This document shows positions 10,690-20,262 of a stretch of 64,000 nt of DNA, piece by piece (position 1 is the stretch's first letter; every line of letters begins with the position of its first letter). Position numbers and translations under genes: made by a program. The notes beneath the pieces are model-generated. The model ran no database searches, was not told the origin of the DNA, and saw only the letters and a list, made by a program, of their open reading frames with translations. Location of the stretch: assembly GCF_033958435.1 (NCBI RefSeq), contig NC_134152.1:23410001-23474000 (forward strand), in the 5' to 3' direction. Origin of the DNA: Carettochelys insculpta. Lineage: Eukaryota; Chordata; Testudines; Carettochelyidae.

Positions 10690-11470
10690 GCCCCGGCGCA
10701 CCCTTTAACGACGCCCTGCGCACAGAACTTCTCACATGGAGCGGTGTGTAACTTGGCCGCCATGGGAGGAGCTGTCTGTGACTGGAAGCGGCGAGGAGAG
10801 CTGCGCCCGCCTGCCTGGGGGAAACTACCACCCGGCAAGAGCCCAGTTGCCGCTGGAAGGGCCGCGGGGTGCCTCGCCCCGCCGTCCCCAGCCGGGGTGG
10901 GCGGTCGCTGAGCCGCCCCTGCGTGAGGAGAAGGGAGGCAGCAGCCCAAGGCCGGGCCGGGCCGGGCCGGGCCCGCCTTCCCCCTCCCACTCTTTGTGGG
11001 TCACATGAGAAGGGGCGGGCGGCTCGGGGAGAAGCAGCTGCTGCTGCTGCTGCCGTCGCCGGGGCTGAGCTCGGGGCGGCTGCTGGGTGTGAGCGCGTGA
11101 GGAGGGCGACGGGAGCTGCCGGGCCAAGCCCCGGGCCTCTGCCGCGCCCGCAAGTCCGGCTCGCGGCGCCTGACATGGACGAAGAGGGCGGGGGAGGCGG
11201 TAAGTGGCGGGGGGAGGGGGCAGGCCGCCGCGGCTGTGGGCCGGGAGCCGGTCTCTGCCGTGGGGGCTTTGAGCTGAGGCGGCCGCTTGGCGAGGCTGGT
11301 GTGTCGGGGCGGGGGGGTGGGGTGACTCCCTGTCTCGCGCGTCCTGCTCACCGGGAGACTCCAACCATGGCTCGCGCTGTGCTCTCGCGGCTGGTGTCTG
11401 CCAGCCCTCGTTATAACGCTCGCCACGCCCCTGGCGCGTGGCCTCCTGCCTGACTCCCACCCCGGCTGCA
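10690..11470 (+). promoter_or_regulatory. CYTH3: CpG-island promoter of CYTH3
   Basis: The only long, CpG-dense, GC-rich stretch of unique-looking DNA in an otherwise AT-rich window. It surrounds coding exon 1. It contains a GGCCGGGCCGGGCCGG run near 10952-10974, GC boxes such as GGGGCGGGCGG at 11013-11023, and a CTGCTGCTGCTGCTGCC run at about 11038-11054 in the probable 5' UTR. No TATA box is apparent at a suitable place, as is usual for housekeeping-type vertebrate promoters. The transcription start cannot be fixed by eye. Long open frames on both strands here are by-products of GC richness. Confidence 0.8.
11175..11199 (+). CDS. CYTH3: Cytohesin-3, coding exon 1 (residues 1-8 plus first base of codon 9)
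   Basis: Encodes MDEEGGGG and the first base of a valine codon, followed by a perfect donor GTAAGT at 11200-11205. Vertebrate cytohesin-3 starts with an acidic, glycine-rich peptide of this kind, unlike cytohesin-1 or -2. The ATG is in strong context (G at -3, G at +4). The frame has no stop upstream as far as an ATG at 10869, 102 codons earlier, but that stretch looks like GC-rich 5' UTR. I chose 11175 for its match to the family start and its phase. Phase 1 at the donor agrees exactly with the acceptor at 52558-52559. Confidence 0.9.
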
Positions 11471-13324
11471 GCCACCCCCTCCCCCTCGCTCCGACCGAGC
11501 GCCCTGGGCTACCCCATGGCTGCCCCCCGGGCCTCCAACATCCCATCCCCAGCAGTGGCTCCCCCACCTCACCTTTAAAGGAGAGTACTTACCCCATTGC
11601 CATCTTACCCTTCGCTCACTTGCGTGCCCCACATTCATCCGCTTTGCCCTTCCTTCCCTTCTCCCCCCCACAGCCCCATTCATGCACTTCTCTCTCAGCC
11701 CACACACTCTCACCCAGAGACCTTCTTTGTGCCTGTTTATTAATGGCACTCTGGGAAAACCAAGGGAAGCCACTATACCAACAAGTAGTGAATAGTTTGC
11801 AGCTTCCTCCATCCTGAATAAAGAGGAACGTTGTTGGAGGAGAAATGGGCCTTATCCTTCAGGCAGGGATGTCCTAGTCTTTGCTGAATCTAGGGTAGAG
11901 ACATTGCCCCTGTTAGGGGTGACTGGCTCAGTTCTGTGTGCTGACAACAATAGAGGGCTCTGTGCACCCTACATTTGGCCAGCTCTTGCAGTTGACACAC
12001 TCCTTGGTGTTGACAGCCAGTTGTTTGTTCTTGTTTCTCAAGACAGCAAAATCATTGCAGACTGTATGCAGCTGCTGTTCCTTGCAGAAATTGTGTGAGA
12101 TTTGCAGTAAGTGTACAATGAAAAGGCTAATTATTATTCTGCAACAGCCCTGCGTGTGTGTCATTTTAATGTAGGTGCAGTGATAATCACTGAGTGGTTC
12201 ATCCAGTTTACACCAGGTAAACAGCTTCCATAGGTATTGTTAACGTTTCCGGAGGGGTACTTCAGAAGATCAGGACATGCCTCTTTCACTATCTTTTAGT
12301 GCAAATTGTGACCTTTCAGGTGTTAGCTGGTACAGCTACATAACCTAACAGACCCCAAACCAGATTTGCACTAGGGCTTTCTATATTTAATGTAAAATGC
12401 ATTCTCTGTGTTGTTTTTATCAATGGTCTCAAAAATAAGGATGCTGATGAACAATTTTCCATAATTTTTCAGGATGAGGGAGTTAATCAAAATGTATTCT
12501 AAATTAAATAAATAGTAATTGTGCATGGATGAATATATTTGTTTCATTATAAATATGTCGAGTAATGAGTAGTGTGATTCATAGTTGTAGTGAGATGGAA
12601 GCCTGAAATCAAATGGGTGTGGTATTTGTTTTGACAAGTGAAAAAAATGCCATGATGAATCAATAACATCACAGAAAACATCCTACAAACTCTGTCTGTC
12701 TGAAATCATCAGTATTTCTCAGCAATTATTTGCCTCACTGTTTTGGCAATAATAGGTATTATTTTCCTTTAAATAAGGAAGGAAATGATTTTACTGCTAC
12801 TAATAGTAATGGGAAAATGCTGTAGTAAACAGAAGAAAAATTATTAAAGATTTGTTTTAAAAAATTGATATTACATCAACAATATAGCAACAGTATATCA
12901 TTGAACTTTCACCTATGTAAAGAGTACCTTAATTTGCTTGTTTTTTGTGAATCCATTTAATATGCCTATTTTTCACATGTATGAGCTGGAATCAGTGAAA
13001 AATTCTTCCTTTCACACAACAAAGTGAGAGAAAAACTGGCTTCTTTAGTAAGTTCTCCAAGATTCAGAGAGCCTGCTTTGGGGTTTTGAGTACCTTCAGC
13101 TCTCATTGATGTATCCTTTGGATTTGACATCCTTGGAACTTTTCAAAGACTGGGTCCTCAAAATGGAACCACTGATTATTAAATAAGTCACTTCTGTTCT
13201 TTTTCTTGCATTGCTTATTACATCTCATTTAATTAAAAGAGTATTATTCAAATTATTATATAGTTTACATGTGTCCATAGTGTCATATTAGAGATAAATG
13301 ATTGAAACTCCCTAGTCTCTGCAT
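11471..13324. other. Intron 1: no feature recognised
   Basis: GC content falls quickly after the CpG island. The rest is AT-rich intronic DNA. Short open frames (for example 11938-12174) lack any recognisable domain. Confidence 0.5.
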
Positions 13325-13959
13325 CAGGTATGGGAAACTTTTTTAGGTTGGCGGTCACAGAAGAGAAGCAGGAAGGAGGGTCTTGGTGGGAGAGAGGGTG
13401 CAGGAGTGGGCTGGAGGTGGGTTGTCTGGGCCAGAGTGGGGTACAGGATCCACTTGGGAGTGGGGTCTGGTAGGAAGGAGTCAGGGTCGGGGTGAGGGGT
13501 GTATAGGAGGGGTATGTGGGGTGTGGGTGGGGAGGGTGAGAGGGTGCAGGAGGGTGGAGATGGAGGATTTCGGAGGCAGGGTCAGGAGCAGGGTGTGGGT
13601 GAGGAGTTCAGGGTAGGAAGGAAGGTGCAGGAAGAGGATGAGATGGGAGAATTCTGGCCAGTTGGGGCAGCTGTAGGAAGCCTCCCAGCAGGCTGCCGAG
13701 GCCATTGTTGCTCCCCCTTCCCTTGTCCCTGTTGGGAGAACAGCAGTGCCAGGCAGCAGAGTCTGTAGCCACTTCCCGCGCCCAGCACAGCCCACACATT
13801 TTGGATCTAGATCATGGTTTGCCTGCTCTGGCCTGTGAGGCTCGGGGGTCCAAACCCTCCACCCTGCCGCAGACCAGATGCCCTGGAGGGACCCAGAGGT
13901 CCAGATCCAGACAAGCCGCAGTTCAGATCTGGAATGCAGGCCAGGAGTTCCCTGTCCTG
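13325..13959. mobile_element. Probable hAT-type non-autonomous transposon with G-rich core
   Basis: Left end CAGGTATGGGAAACT and right end AGTTCCCTGTCCTG (reverse complement CAGGACAGGGAACT) form imperfect inverted repeats. Flanking 8-mers CTCTGCAT and CTCAAAAT match at 5 of 8 positions, so target duplication is only suggestive. The core at 13370-13640 is a purine-rich, G-rich degenerate tandem array (repeated GGAGTGGGGT, GGTGCAGGAG motifs). Confidence 0.55.
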
Positions 13960-14344
13960 CTCAAAATGAAGTGTATTTAAACTGTTATATTGGTCTTTGG
14001 TGATTAATATGCTTACTTTATATCAAGGAAAGATACTTTCCTTTCTTATTCATAACTGCTGTTAATAGAGGAGGATTAGTTCATTGTTTTAAACTAACCA
14101 GATTTTGGAATGACAAGGGGTAAGAAAACTGACCATTTCCTGACAGGGAAATAGCATATACAAAGCAAAGGATCAACCTGAAATCTACTCACTTTTGAAG
14201 AGAGTTAACAGTTTTAGATACACATGCTCTGAATCTCCCTGCCCAGTTCTGAGAACTTTTAAAATTGCATTTTTAGTATGTTAAAAGTAGTTTCTTTCCT
14301 GTTGCTGAAGGACCCACCTAGGGGTGTTCAAGTCATAAGTGAAC
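13960..14344. other. Intron 1: no feature recognised
   Basis: AT-rich intronic DNA without visible repeat or coding signal. Confidence 0.5.
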
Positions 14345-14560
14345 TAATTAGAGTACCTAGGGCACTGGCTTGCATTTCAGGACACTTGAGTTCCATTCTT
14401 AGCTCTGTCATTAGCCTGCAGTTTTAGCTTGGCTTCACCTCCTCGTGCCTCAGTTTCTTCATCTGTAAAATGGGAAAAATTACATTTACCTCTTTTAGTA
14501 GAATGCTTTCACATCTGTGGATGAAAACAGCTATGAATTATCATTACAAGAGAAAAATAA
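14345..14560 (+). repeat. MIR (CORE-SINE), ancient
   Basis: The order of conserved blocks matches MIR: GGGCACTGGCTTGCATTTCA near 14360, an equivalent of the TTCTAGTCCCAGCTCTGCCA block (TTCCATTCTTAGCTCTGTCA), then CCTCGTGCCTCAGTTTCTTC and ATCTGTAAAATGGGAAAAAT at about 14440-14480. The 3' part ATGAAAACAGCTATGAATTA resembles the LINE2-like tail. MIR predates the amniote radiation, so this copy is very old. Confidence 0.85.
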
Positions 14561-15929
14561 AATTTAATAGAAAAGTTGTCAAAGGTAGAACACACCTTCT
14601 ACTCATGTAAACCCTCCCAACCCACTCAGCATACATGTGGGAAGGCATATCATATATTATTGCACAAATCACTTGTTGATTTCAAGGGGCTGTGTTTATA
14701 GGACAGGAGTAAGATATTATCCAAATTATTGTTTATTTCAGCTGTTCATTCTGTTCTGATTACCAGGGTATTTGTACTTAATTCAGGAGATGATGTGGAT
14801 TCCCTACCCTCCTTAGCTTGAAATTCTTTCTCTTCTGACTTTGATAGTTTAAAGCTTTTCTTGTATTAATTGCTGCAGTTAATATGGTATTAATTTTGCA
14901 TTTGGATATCTGAGGTACTTGACCTGCATTAATTTTGGTGGCAGGTGTTATGCTTGTTTAGAGTTAAATAGCAAAAGTTTGTTGTGAGAATTTCCACAGC
15001 TTGAAATTCTTTGTCAGATCAGATTATTCTGCCTAAAAATTTATGCTAGAACAAGGTTCCAGTATTTTGTTTTAAGATCAGGTCTAGTTCTTTTGTTTAT
15101 TTTCTTGAATTTGAGTCCAAGTCAGGAAATTGTTGCATATTTTCTCCCATTCAGGTCATTAGAGGTTCTGCTTATGAAAGGATTGCAAGATTTAGTCTTA
15201 TTCTTTTTAATGAGCAGCTTTTTTGGTCAGAGCTTTTACTTTGTTTATAAATCCAACTTAATACAACGTGTTGAATTCAAGCAGATACAAATGCCTCCAC
15301 CCTCTCCAAACAGTTGCAGCAATGTAAGTTTCTCCATGCTATTTCCTGAACTGAGGTGTTTCTTTAAAAAGTGTTTCAGGCTTCAGGCTCTTTCCGTCCT
15401 TGACCTCTCTGTTGCCAATGAGAATGCCAAGTGTGGTGCTGGTTTCTGTGGTGTAGACACCTGCCCGTTAGGAACTAGACTTAAACCACCAGCATATTTC
15501 ACACAGGCCACAGAAGAACCACTTACTGACAAAGCAAATATAGTTAAGTCTGCTTTCACTCTGTCTAAATAGGGAAGTATGAATATTCATTTGTAGATTA
15601 AAGAATGATACATTTAATAAAGCAAAAAGTGCCCCAAGAAAGATATGGATGTTCTTAAAAAATAGGGTAGGAGCCAAAAATAAATATTCTTAGGCTCAAG
15701 TCAACCTTTCTGTGTCTTATATTTTTCTATTCTCTGTAAAAGCACATGGAAGGGAGAATATGAAGTGGAAAATCCATGTGAACTGGAAATCCACTATATC
15801 ATATTATACACAAATATTTTTGTGTTTTGGAACCAAGTCTCAATACTGTATTAATATGATATGCATTATATTCCATCAGTGACCAAAGAGTATGTTATGT
15901 TATGCTAAAAAGCATCTCTCACATCTAAT
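14561..15929. other. Intron 1: no feature recognised
   Basis: AT-rich intronic DNA. A 159-codon open frame at 15093-15572 is the longest here. It has no recognisable domain or splice context and I treat it as chance. Confidence 0.5.
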
Positions 15930-16246
15930 TTCAGAGCCCCAGATCTAGATAACTTGCACCTGTAGTTCTAAAGAGTTGGCCAGAAAGCTCTTTGAGGATT
16001 GAAGTTTGTTGTTTTTGTTAAGCAACTGGAAAAATTCCCAATGAAGAGAACCTGTATTTTGCCAATAATTAAAAAGGAGAAATGGGATGACCCTGGTTTA
16101 GTCTTGCTAGACTAATACTTCCCTATTTATTGGTTGCAAGCAAAGTAATGGAGTAACTGATATGAAACTTGATCAATAAAGAACTAAGGACCAGAAAAAT
16201 ATCAGTCAGCATTGTTTAATGGTAAGTAAGCTTTGCTCTTTGATGT

Positions 16247-17021
16247 TGTCAAGGTCACCCTGCCCATCCCCTTGTCAGGGCAGCCTGGAGTCCTCTGTGG
16301 CCCCTCAAACCATATTCAACCCCTTCCCTCCAGGGTAGCATGGCTTAACAGTCACAGTCCCTATCACCACCCCTCTCCTGCAGGGTGCTGTGGCATAACA
16401 GCCAGAGTGCAATGCTATTCCCTCTGTGATCAGGGTAGCATCATCTACTAGCCAGAGTCACTACAGTGCCCCCATGTGATCAAGGTAGCACTGCCTAGCA
16501 GCCACGGAGTCAGTATACTTCCATCCTGTAATAAGGGTAGTACAGCCTAATGGCCAGCAGCAGAACAATAGACATAAATCCCTGTATAGGGTTGATGAGG
16601 AGGGGGATCCAGATGCTTCCTTTCCACCAGGTCCCAGCTCAGTGCCCTGTCAGCAGTGGAGTGGTCCACTACCACCTCAGAAGGGAATCCCACCACAACA
16701 CACTGAGCTTCTGGAGGGCTTACAATTCCTGGACTGCTTCCTATGAGTCTCTTGTGGGTAGTCCTGTCTATCTCTTCACTTTGGTTTGGTGGCTTCCCCT
16801 GCAGTCTCTCACAGACTGGCTACCATTGCTTGGTCTATCAGTGTTTCTTCCCCTGCAGCAGTCAGCCCTAACTGAGCAGCTCTACGGGCCCTTACAGCTG
16901 TCCTCCAGAGAGTGCGTGCGCAGGAGGGCTGTGGGGGAGGGACTTCCTGAGCCAGGTGAGCCAGTTTAGCCCCTTCAGGTCCAGAGTGGGGGTGGGGAGA
17001 GTGTTGTTACACCCCGTCATA
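16247..17021. mobile_element. Probable solo LTR (775 bp) with 5-bp target duplication
   Basis: Begins TGTCAAGGTC and ends CACCCCGTCATA; a single C-to-T change from ...CACA would give the canonical TG...CA. It is flanked by GATGT at 16242-16246 and 17022-17026, an exact 5-bp duplication typical of LTR-retroelement integration. It sits inside an older LINE whose reading resumes on both sides, which supports the boundaries. It contains a 50-bp tandem array (16331-16560). No internal viral region or protein is present. Orientation is not settled. Confidence 0.6.
16331..16560 (+). repeat. 50-bp tandem repeat, about 4.6 units
   Basis: Units start with CAGGGTAGCA-like sequence at 16331, 16381, 16431, 16481 and 16532, so the spacing is 50, 50, 50 and 51 bp. 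Each unit continues with a GCNTAACAGCCAGAGT-like block. Lies within the probable solo LTR, where it could once have been a repeated U3 element. Units are diverged, so the array is not recent. Confidence 0.85.
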
Positions 17022-17687
17022 GATGTAATTACAGGTTTGATTGCAAAAGCTAACTGGTAGTGTCAAGTAAGTTAAAGCATTCTAGCATCTGAGATTTGGA
17101 CTATAAATAGTTCTTTGGGAAATCAACACAACACATTAAATGGATTAAAAACTGTCTAACTGCTAGATTTTAAAAATGTAATGATAAATGGAAATTTGAA
17201 CAGGCAGATCTCAAGGATTTGTTCTTGGTCCAGTGTTATTGAATGTTTCCTTCCAATCATCAGAAGAAAACTTGAAATAATTGATGATAAAGTTCACAGA
17301 GTCTGCAAAATGTCATGGGGTAGTAAATAAGGAATACTCATACACAGTGTTCTTTGAATGACATGGTGCAACAAAACAATATGTATTTATATAGACAAGT
17401 GCATACAGAACAGGGTTATATACCACATGACAGTGATGTGGGACCATGGTAGATAACTGAATTTAATGTGGGCTCCCATTCAATTCACTACTGTTGCTAA
17501 AATGGCTAATATGATCCTTGGATGTACAAATTGAAGAATATCCACTTGGAATAGGCCAATATTACTTCTGCAAGTGATATTGTTAAGATCACTACAGGAG
17601 TACTATCGGAGGGGTAGCCGTGTTAGTCTGGATCTGTAACAGCAACGAAGGGTCCTGTGACACCTTATAGACTAACAGAAGAGTTTT

Positions 17688-17725
17688 GAGCATGAGCTTT
17701 CGTGAGCACAGACTCACTTCATCAG
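17688..17725 (-). ncRNA. Hammerhead-ribozyme-like core in short repeat
   Basis: Read on the minus strand: CTGATGA, an extra A, GTGAG paired with CTCAC, GAAA, then GC-TCAT-GC and TC. It preserves every core element seen at 18019-18054, in the opposite direction. Confidence 0.42.
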
Positions 17726-18018
17726 ATGTTGGTCTTGGAAATCTGCAGGGCCGGGTATAAATAAGGCAGAGCAAGGGTGAGGATAACAAGGTTAGCTCAG
17801 TCAGCAAGGGTGAGACTTACTACCAGCAGTTGATCTGGAGGTGTGAACACCAAGGGAGGGGAAGCTGCTTCTATATTTAGCCAGCCTGAAGAAGTGGGTC
17901 TGTCCCACGAAAGCTCACCTAATAAACTATTTTGCTAGTCTTTAAAGTGCTACTTAACTGCTTTTTGTTTTGATAGTGTATAGACTAGCACGGCTTACTC
18001 TCTGTTACTATTCAGCAT

Positions 18019-18054
18019 CTGATGAAGTGAGTCTGCTCACGAAAGCTCATGCTC
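18019..18054 (+). ncRNA. Hammerhead-ribozyme-like core in short repeat
   Basis: CTGATGA (18019-18025), one extra A, stem II GTGAG/CTCAC (18027-18031 with 18036-18040, loop TCTG), GAAA (18041-18044), then a mini stem III in which A-G-C pairs with G-C-T around loop TCAT (18044-18053). A putative cleavage-site C falls at 18054. This is the order CUGAUGA, stem II, GAAA, stem III, U-H of a type I hammerhead. Doubts: one extra A before stem II, and stem I is barely paired. Activity is unproven. Confidence 0.45.
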
Positions 18055-18639
18055 AAAACTCTTCTGTTAGTCTATAAGGTGCCACAGGACCCTTCGTTGC
18101 TCTTACAGGAATACTGTGTCCAATCCAATTGTTGACACTTTAAAATGGATGTTTAAAAATTTGGAGAAGGTTCAGAAAAGACCGTTAAGAATGATTTAAT
18201 GTCTGGCAAGCAGATCTTGCAATGATAGATTTAAGGAATAAAGACTATTTACTTTGTCAAGGAGAAAGTTAAGAGATAATTTGAACATGGTTTATAGGTG
18301 CCTACACAGGGAGAAGGTAATACTAAACAGTCTTTAATCTCTCTGATAAATGTAACAAGATCTAACAGCTAGAAGAATTCAAACTAGAAATAAGGGGCAA
18401 TTTTTAAGAGACTAGGGCAGTTAATCATAGGAACAATATATCAAGGGGTATAGTAGATTCTCCATCACTTAGTGGAACTATGACTACAGTAATGGAGGAT
18501 CTACCCCCTTAAAGCAAGATTAGATGTCTCTGTAGAATATGTGCTGCAGTTCAGTTACAAGCAGAATTCCTCAGATCCTCCTTCCTTGTGTCTCTGCTTT
18601 CATCTCTGCACAGAATCTTGCCACTTTTTACTCTGGAGA

Positions 18640-19420
18640 AAACTGATAAAATGTAACTCTTCCTTCCCCTTGGTTGCCTTCCCTTACCCCTCTTACAGCA
18701 GTTTCCCTCTCACGTGCAGAAGTTTGCCGTTTTCTAAACCTTCCACTTGCCTCAATAGCCCCATCCCATCTCCTGATCTTTCTCATGTCTATTCTCATCA
18801 CCTCTTCTAACCTGTCACTCTTCTCTTGCTTGTCCCTGTGCAACAGAAGTATTCTTTAGCCTGTCCCATATTAAAAAATCCTATTCTTGATGACCCTGAT
18901 TTATCTGCTGCCCCACCTCTTTCATCGCTGCTCCCTCATCTCCTGCGAGCCTTCCTCAGTAGCTCCTGATGCATGTATCTTGGGTGTCATCTTCAACTCA
19001 GTCAGACCTCTCCTTAGGTCCTCAAATCCAGACTATGACTGAACCTTGTGGGTGCTTTCTGTATATTGTCTCCAAAATACTTTTCTATCTGTATAGCTAA
19101 AACTCATGTTAAGATTCTTCTCTTCTTGTCTCGGTTACTGCGATATCTTCTATCTGTCCTTGACAAATGCAAACTTACCCCAATCACATCCATTCAGAAA
19201 TCATTCTCCTTACCTTTTGTTTCAACCATTACATCCTCTTTACATCCTTCCATGGGCTCCTTCTTTCCTGTTGCATCAAACATAAGCCCCTTTCCTTCAC
19301 TTTCAGGGTCCTTCATGGCCTATCTGTCAACTCTTATCCTTTGTTAAGATTTCAAATCCTGTCTCTGGTTTGCCCTAAGAGCCGCCTTCCATTGCCCACT
19401 TCGTTAAATTTTCACACACA
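18640..19420 (+). mobile_element. Ancient L2-type LINE fragment
   Basis: Block order matches the distal reverse transcriptase and C-terminal part of L2-like LINEs. CTTGGGTGTCATCTTCAACT (about 18980) is the LGVIF-type block. It is followed at wide spacing by blocks resembling the ...RYCNALL and ...WLPV..RI.FK motifs (CCATGGGCTCCTTCTTTCCT near 19250, then CCTTCACTTTCAGGGTCCTT near 19295). Stops are frequent. The C/T-rich strand bias fits old L2 copies. Confidence 0.6.
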
Positions 19421-19424
19421 CACT

Positions 19425-19810
19425 GGGTGCGTCTACACTTGCATTCCTCTTTCGAAAGAGGTATGCAAATGAGGTAAACAAAAATGCAAATGAAACATAA
19501 ATTTGCCTAGTTGGCACCTCACTTGCATATTCTAATTTCGAAAGAGCTTCTTTCAAAAGAAGAAAGCCAGTGTAGACGCAGCTCTTTCAAAAGTTAAACC
19601 CCATCTTCGAAAGAATCGTGATAAGGAGATTTCAAAAGGTGTGGGGTCCTTTCGAAAAGGACCCCCGTATAGCCGTGCCGAGCCGTGCAGTTTCGAAAGC
19701 GTCCTAATGCTAATGAGGTGCTGAATATTCAATTCAGCGCCTCATTACTAATCTTCGAAATGGCCATTAGCATGGCTATTTCGAAGCTTTGTGCCTGTGC
19801 AGACACACCC
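19425..19810. mobile_element. PIF/Harbinger-like MITE (386 bp)
   Basis: Left end GGGTGCGTCTACAC, right end GTGCAGACACACCC (reverse complement GGGTGTGTCTGCAC). The interior has many TTCGAAA motifs and an inner palindrome (GCTAATGAGGTGCTGAATAT ... ATTCAGCGCCTCATTACTAA). It belongs to the same TIR family as 21924-22634 and 27038-27309. A 3-bp target duplication is not clear at this copy. Confidence 0.75.
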
Positions 19811-20043
19811 CTACTGTGCTACCTGTCACACTGATCCCTGTTGTGTAGCTTGTACTCAGCCATCTATCTACAGTATGGTTGCTAGGTCTGCAGGATTGTC
19901 CTGGAATGTCAAGAAATTGAAGGGTAATTTTAATTAAAAATTATGTGAAGAAACTTCCAGGAACATGTCCATCCAGAATTGGCAACTCTAATCTCTCTTG
20001 ATTTGTTATTTCTTGTGTTATACTTAATCCTTATGCTGAATAG

Positions 20044-20249
20044 TAACAGAGAGGAAGCCGTGCTAGTCTATACACTATCAAAACAAAAAGCAGTCAAGTA
20101 GCACTTTAAAGACTAGCAAAATAGTTTGTTAGGTGAGCTTTCGTGGGACAGACCCACTTCTTCAGACCATCAGTGGGTCTGTCCCATGAAAGTTCACCTA
20201 ATAAACTATTTTGCTAGTCTTTAAAGTGCTACTTGACTGCTTTTTGTTT
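20044..20249. repeat. Inverted dimer (fold-back) of short interspersed repeat
   Basis: A + copy (20044-20166: GCCGTGCTAGTCTATACACT ... GACCCACTTCTTCAGACC) is joined directly to a minus copy lacking the head (20167-20249: GTGGGTCTGTCCCATGAAAG ... TGCTTTTTGTTTT). The whole unit is flanked by a perfect 13-bp duplication TTATGCTGAATAG at 20031-20043 and 20250-20262, so it was inserted as one inverted unit. Transcripts across it could form a near-perfect hairpin of roughly 80 bp. Confidence 0.88.
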
Positions 20250-20262
20250 TTATGCTGAATAG

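Larger units (their letters stand above)
17604..18105. mobile_element. Composite of three short repeats in inverted arrangement (Penelope-terminus type)
   Basis: Three parts are visible. A + oriented short repeat spans 17606-17734 (GGGGTAGCCGTGTTAGTCTG ... TTCATCAGATG). A unique-looking middle of about 140 bp contains GGGTATAAATAAGG. Two minus-oriented repeats follow: one of the CTTTAAAGTGCTAC type at 17885-18010 and one at 18016-18105 that is the inverse of the first. The whole unit is flanked by ACAGGAGTACT (17593-17603) and ACAGGAATACT (18106-18116), an 11-bp duplication with one mismatch. This suggests insertion as one piece into the old LINE. The outer copies could fold into a hairpin of about 90 bp. 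Confidence 0.75.
15930..18535 (+). mobile_element. Old L3/CR1-type LINE, interrupted twice
   Basis: Very decayed non-LTR retrotransposon. Around 16020-16220 the translation recalls the CR1 region that includes the stretch PIIKKEKWDDPGLV. After an insertion it continues near 17045-17300 with remnants of the [13 protein letters not shown] block (AGATCTCAAGGATTTGTTC). After a second insertion, 18106-18535 carries the distal part, including the QRRATRMIKGL-type block (about 18160-18200) and the typical 3' section. Insertions at 16247-17021 and 17604-18105 are annotated separately. The assignment rests on the order of degraded blocks. Confidence 0.6.

Noticed and set aside
10538..11567. Several long open frames on both strands around 10.5-11.6 kb
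   Set aside because: They are produced by stop-poor GC-rich CpG-island sequence; the only supported coding part is 11175-11199.
15093..15572. 159-codon open frame in intron 1
   Set aside because: No recognisable domain, no splice context and ordinary AT-rich composition; chance length is plausible.
16331..16560. Regular 50-bp repeats considered as a CRISPR array
   Set aside because: The genome is vertebrate, the units are contiguous diverged tandem copies without alternating unique spacers, and there are no cas genes.
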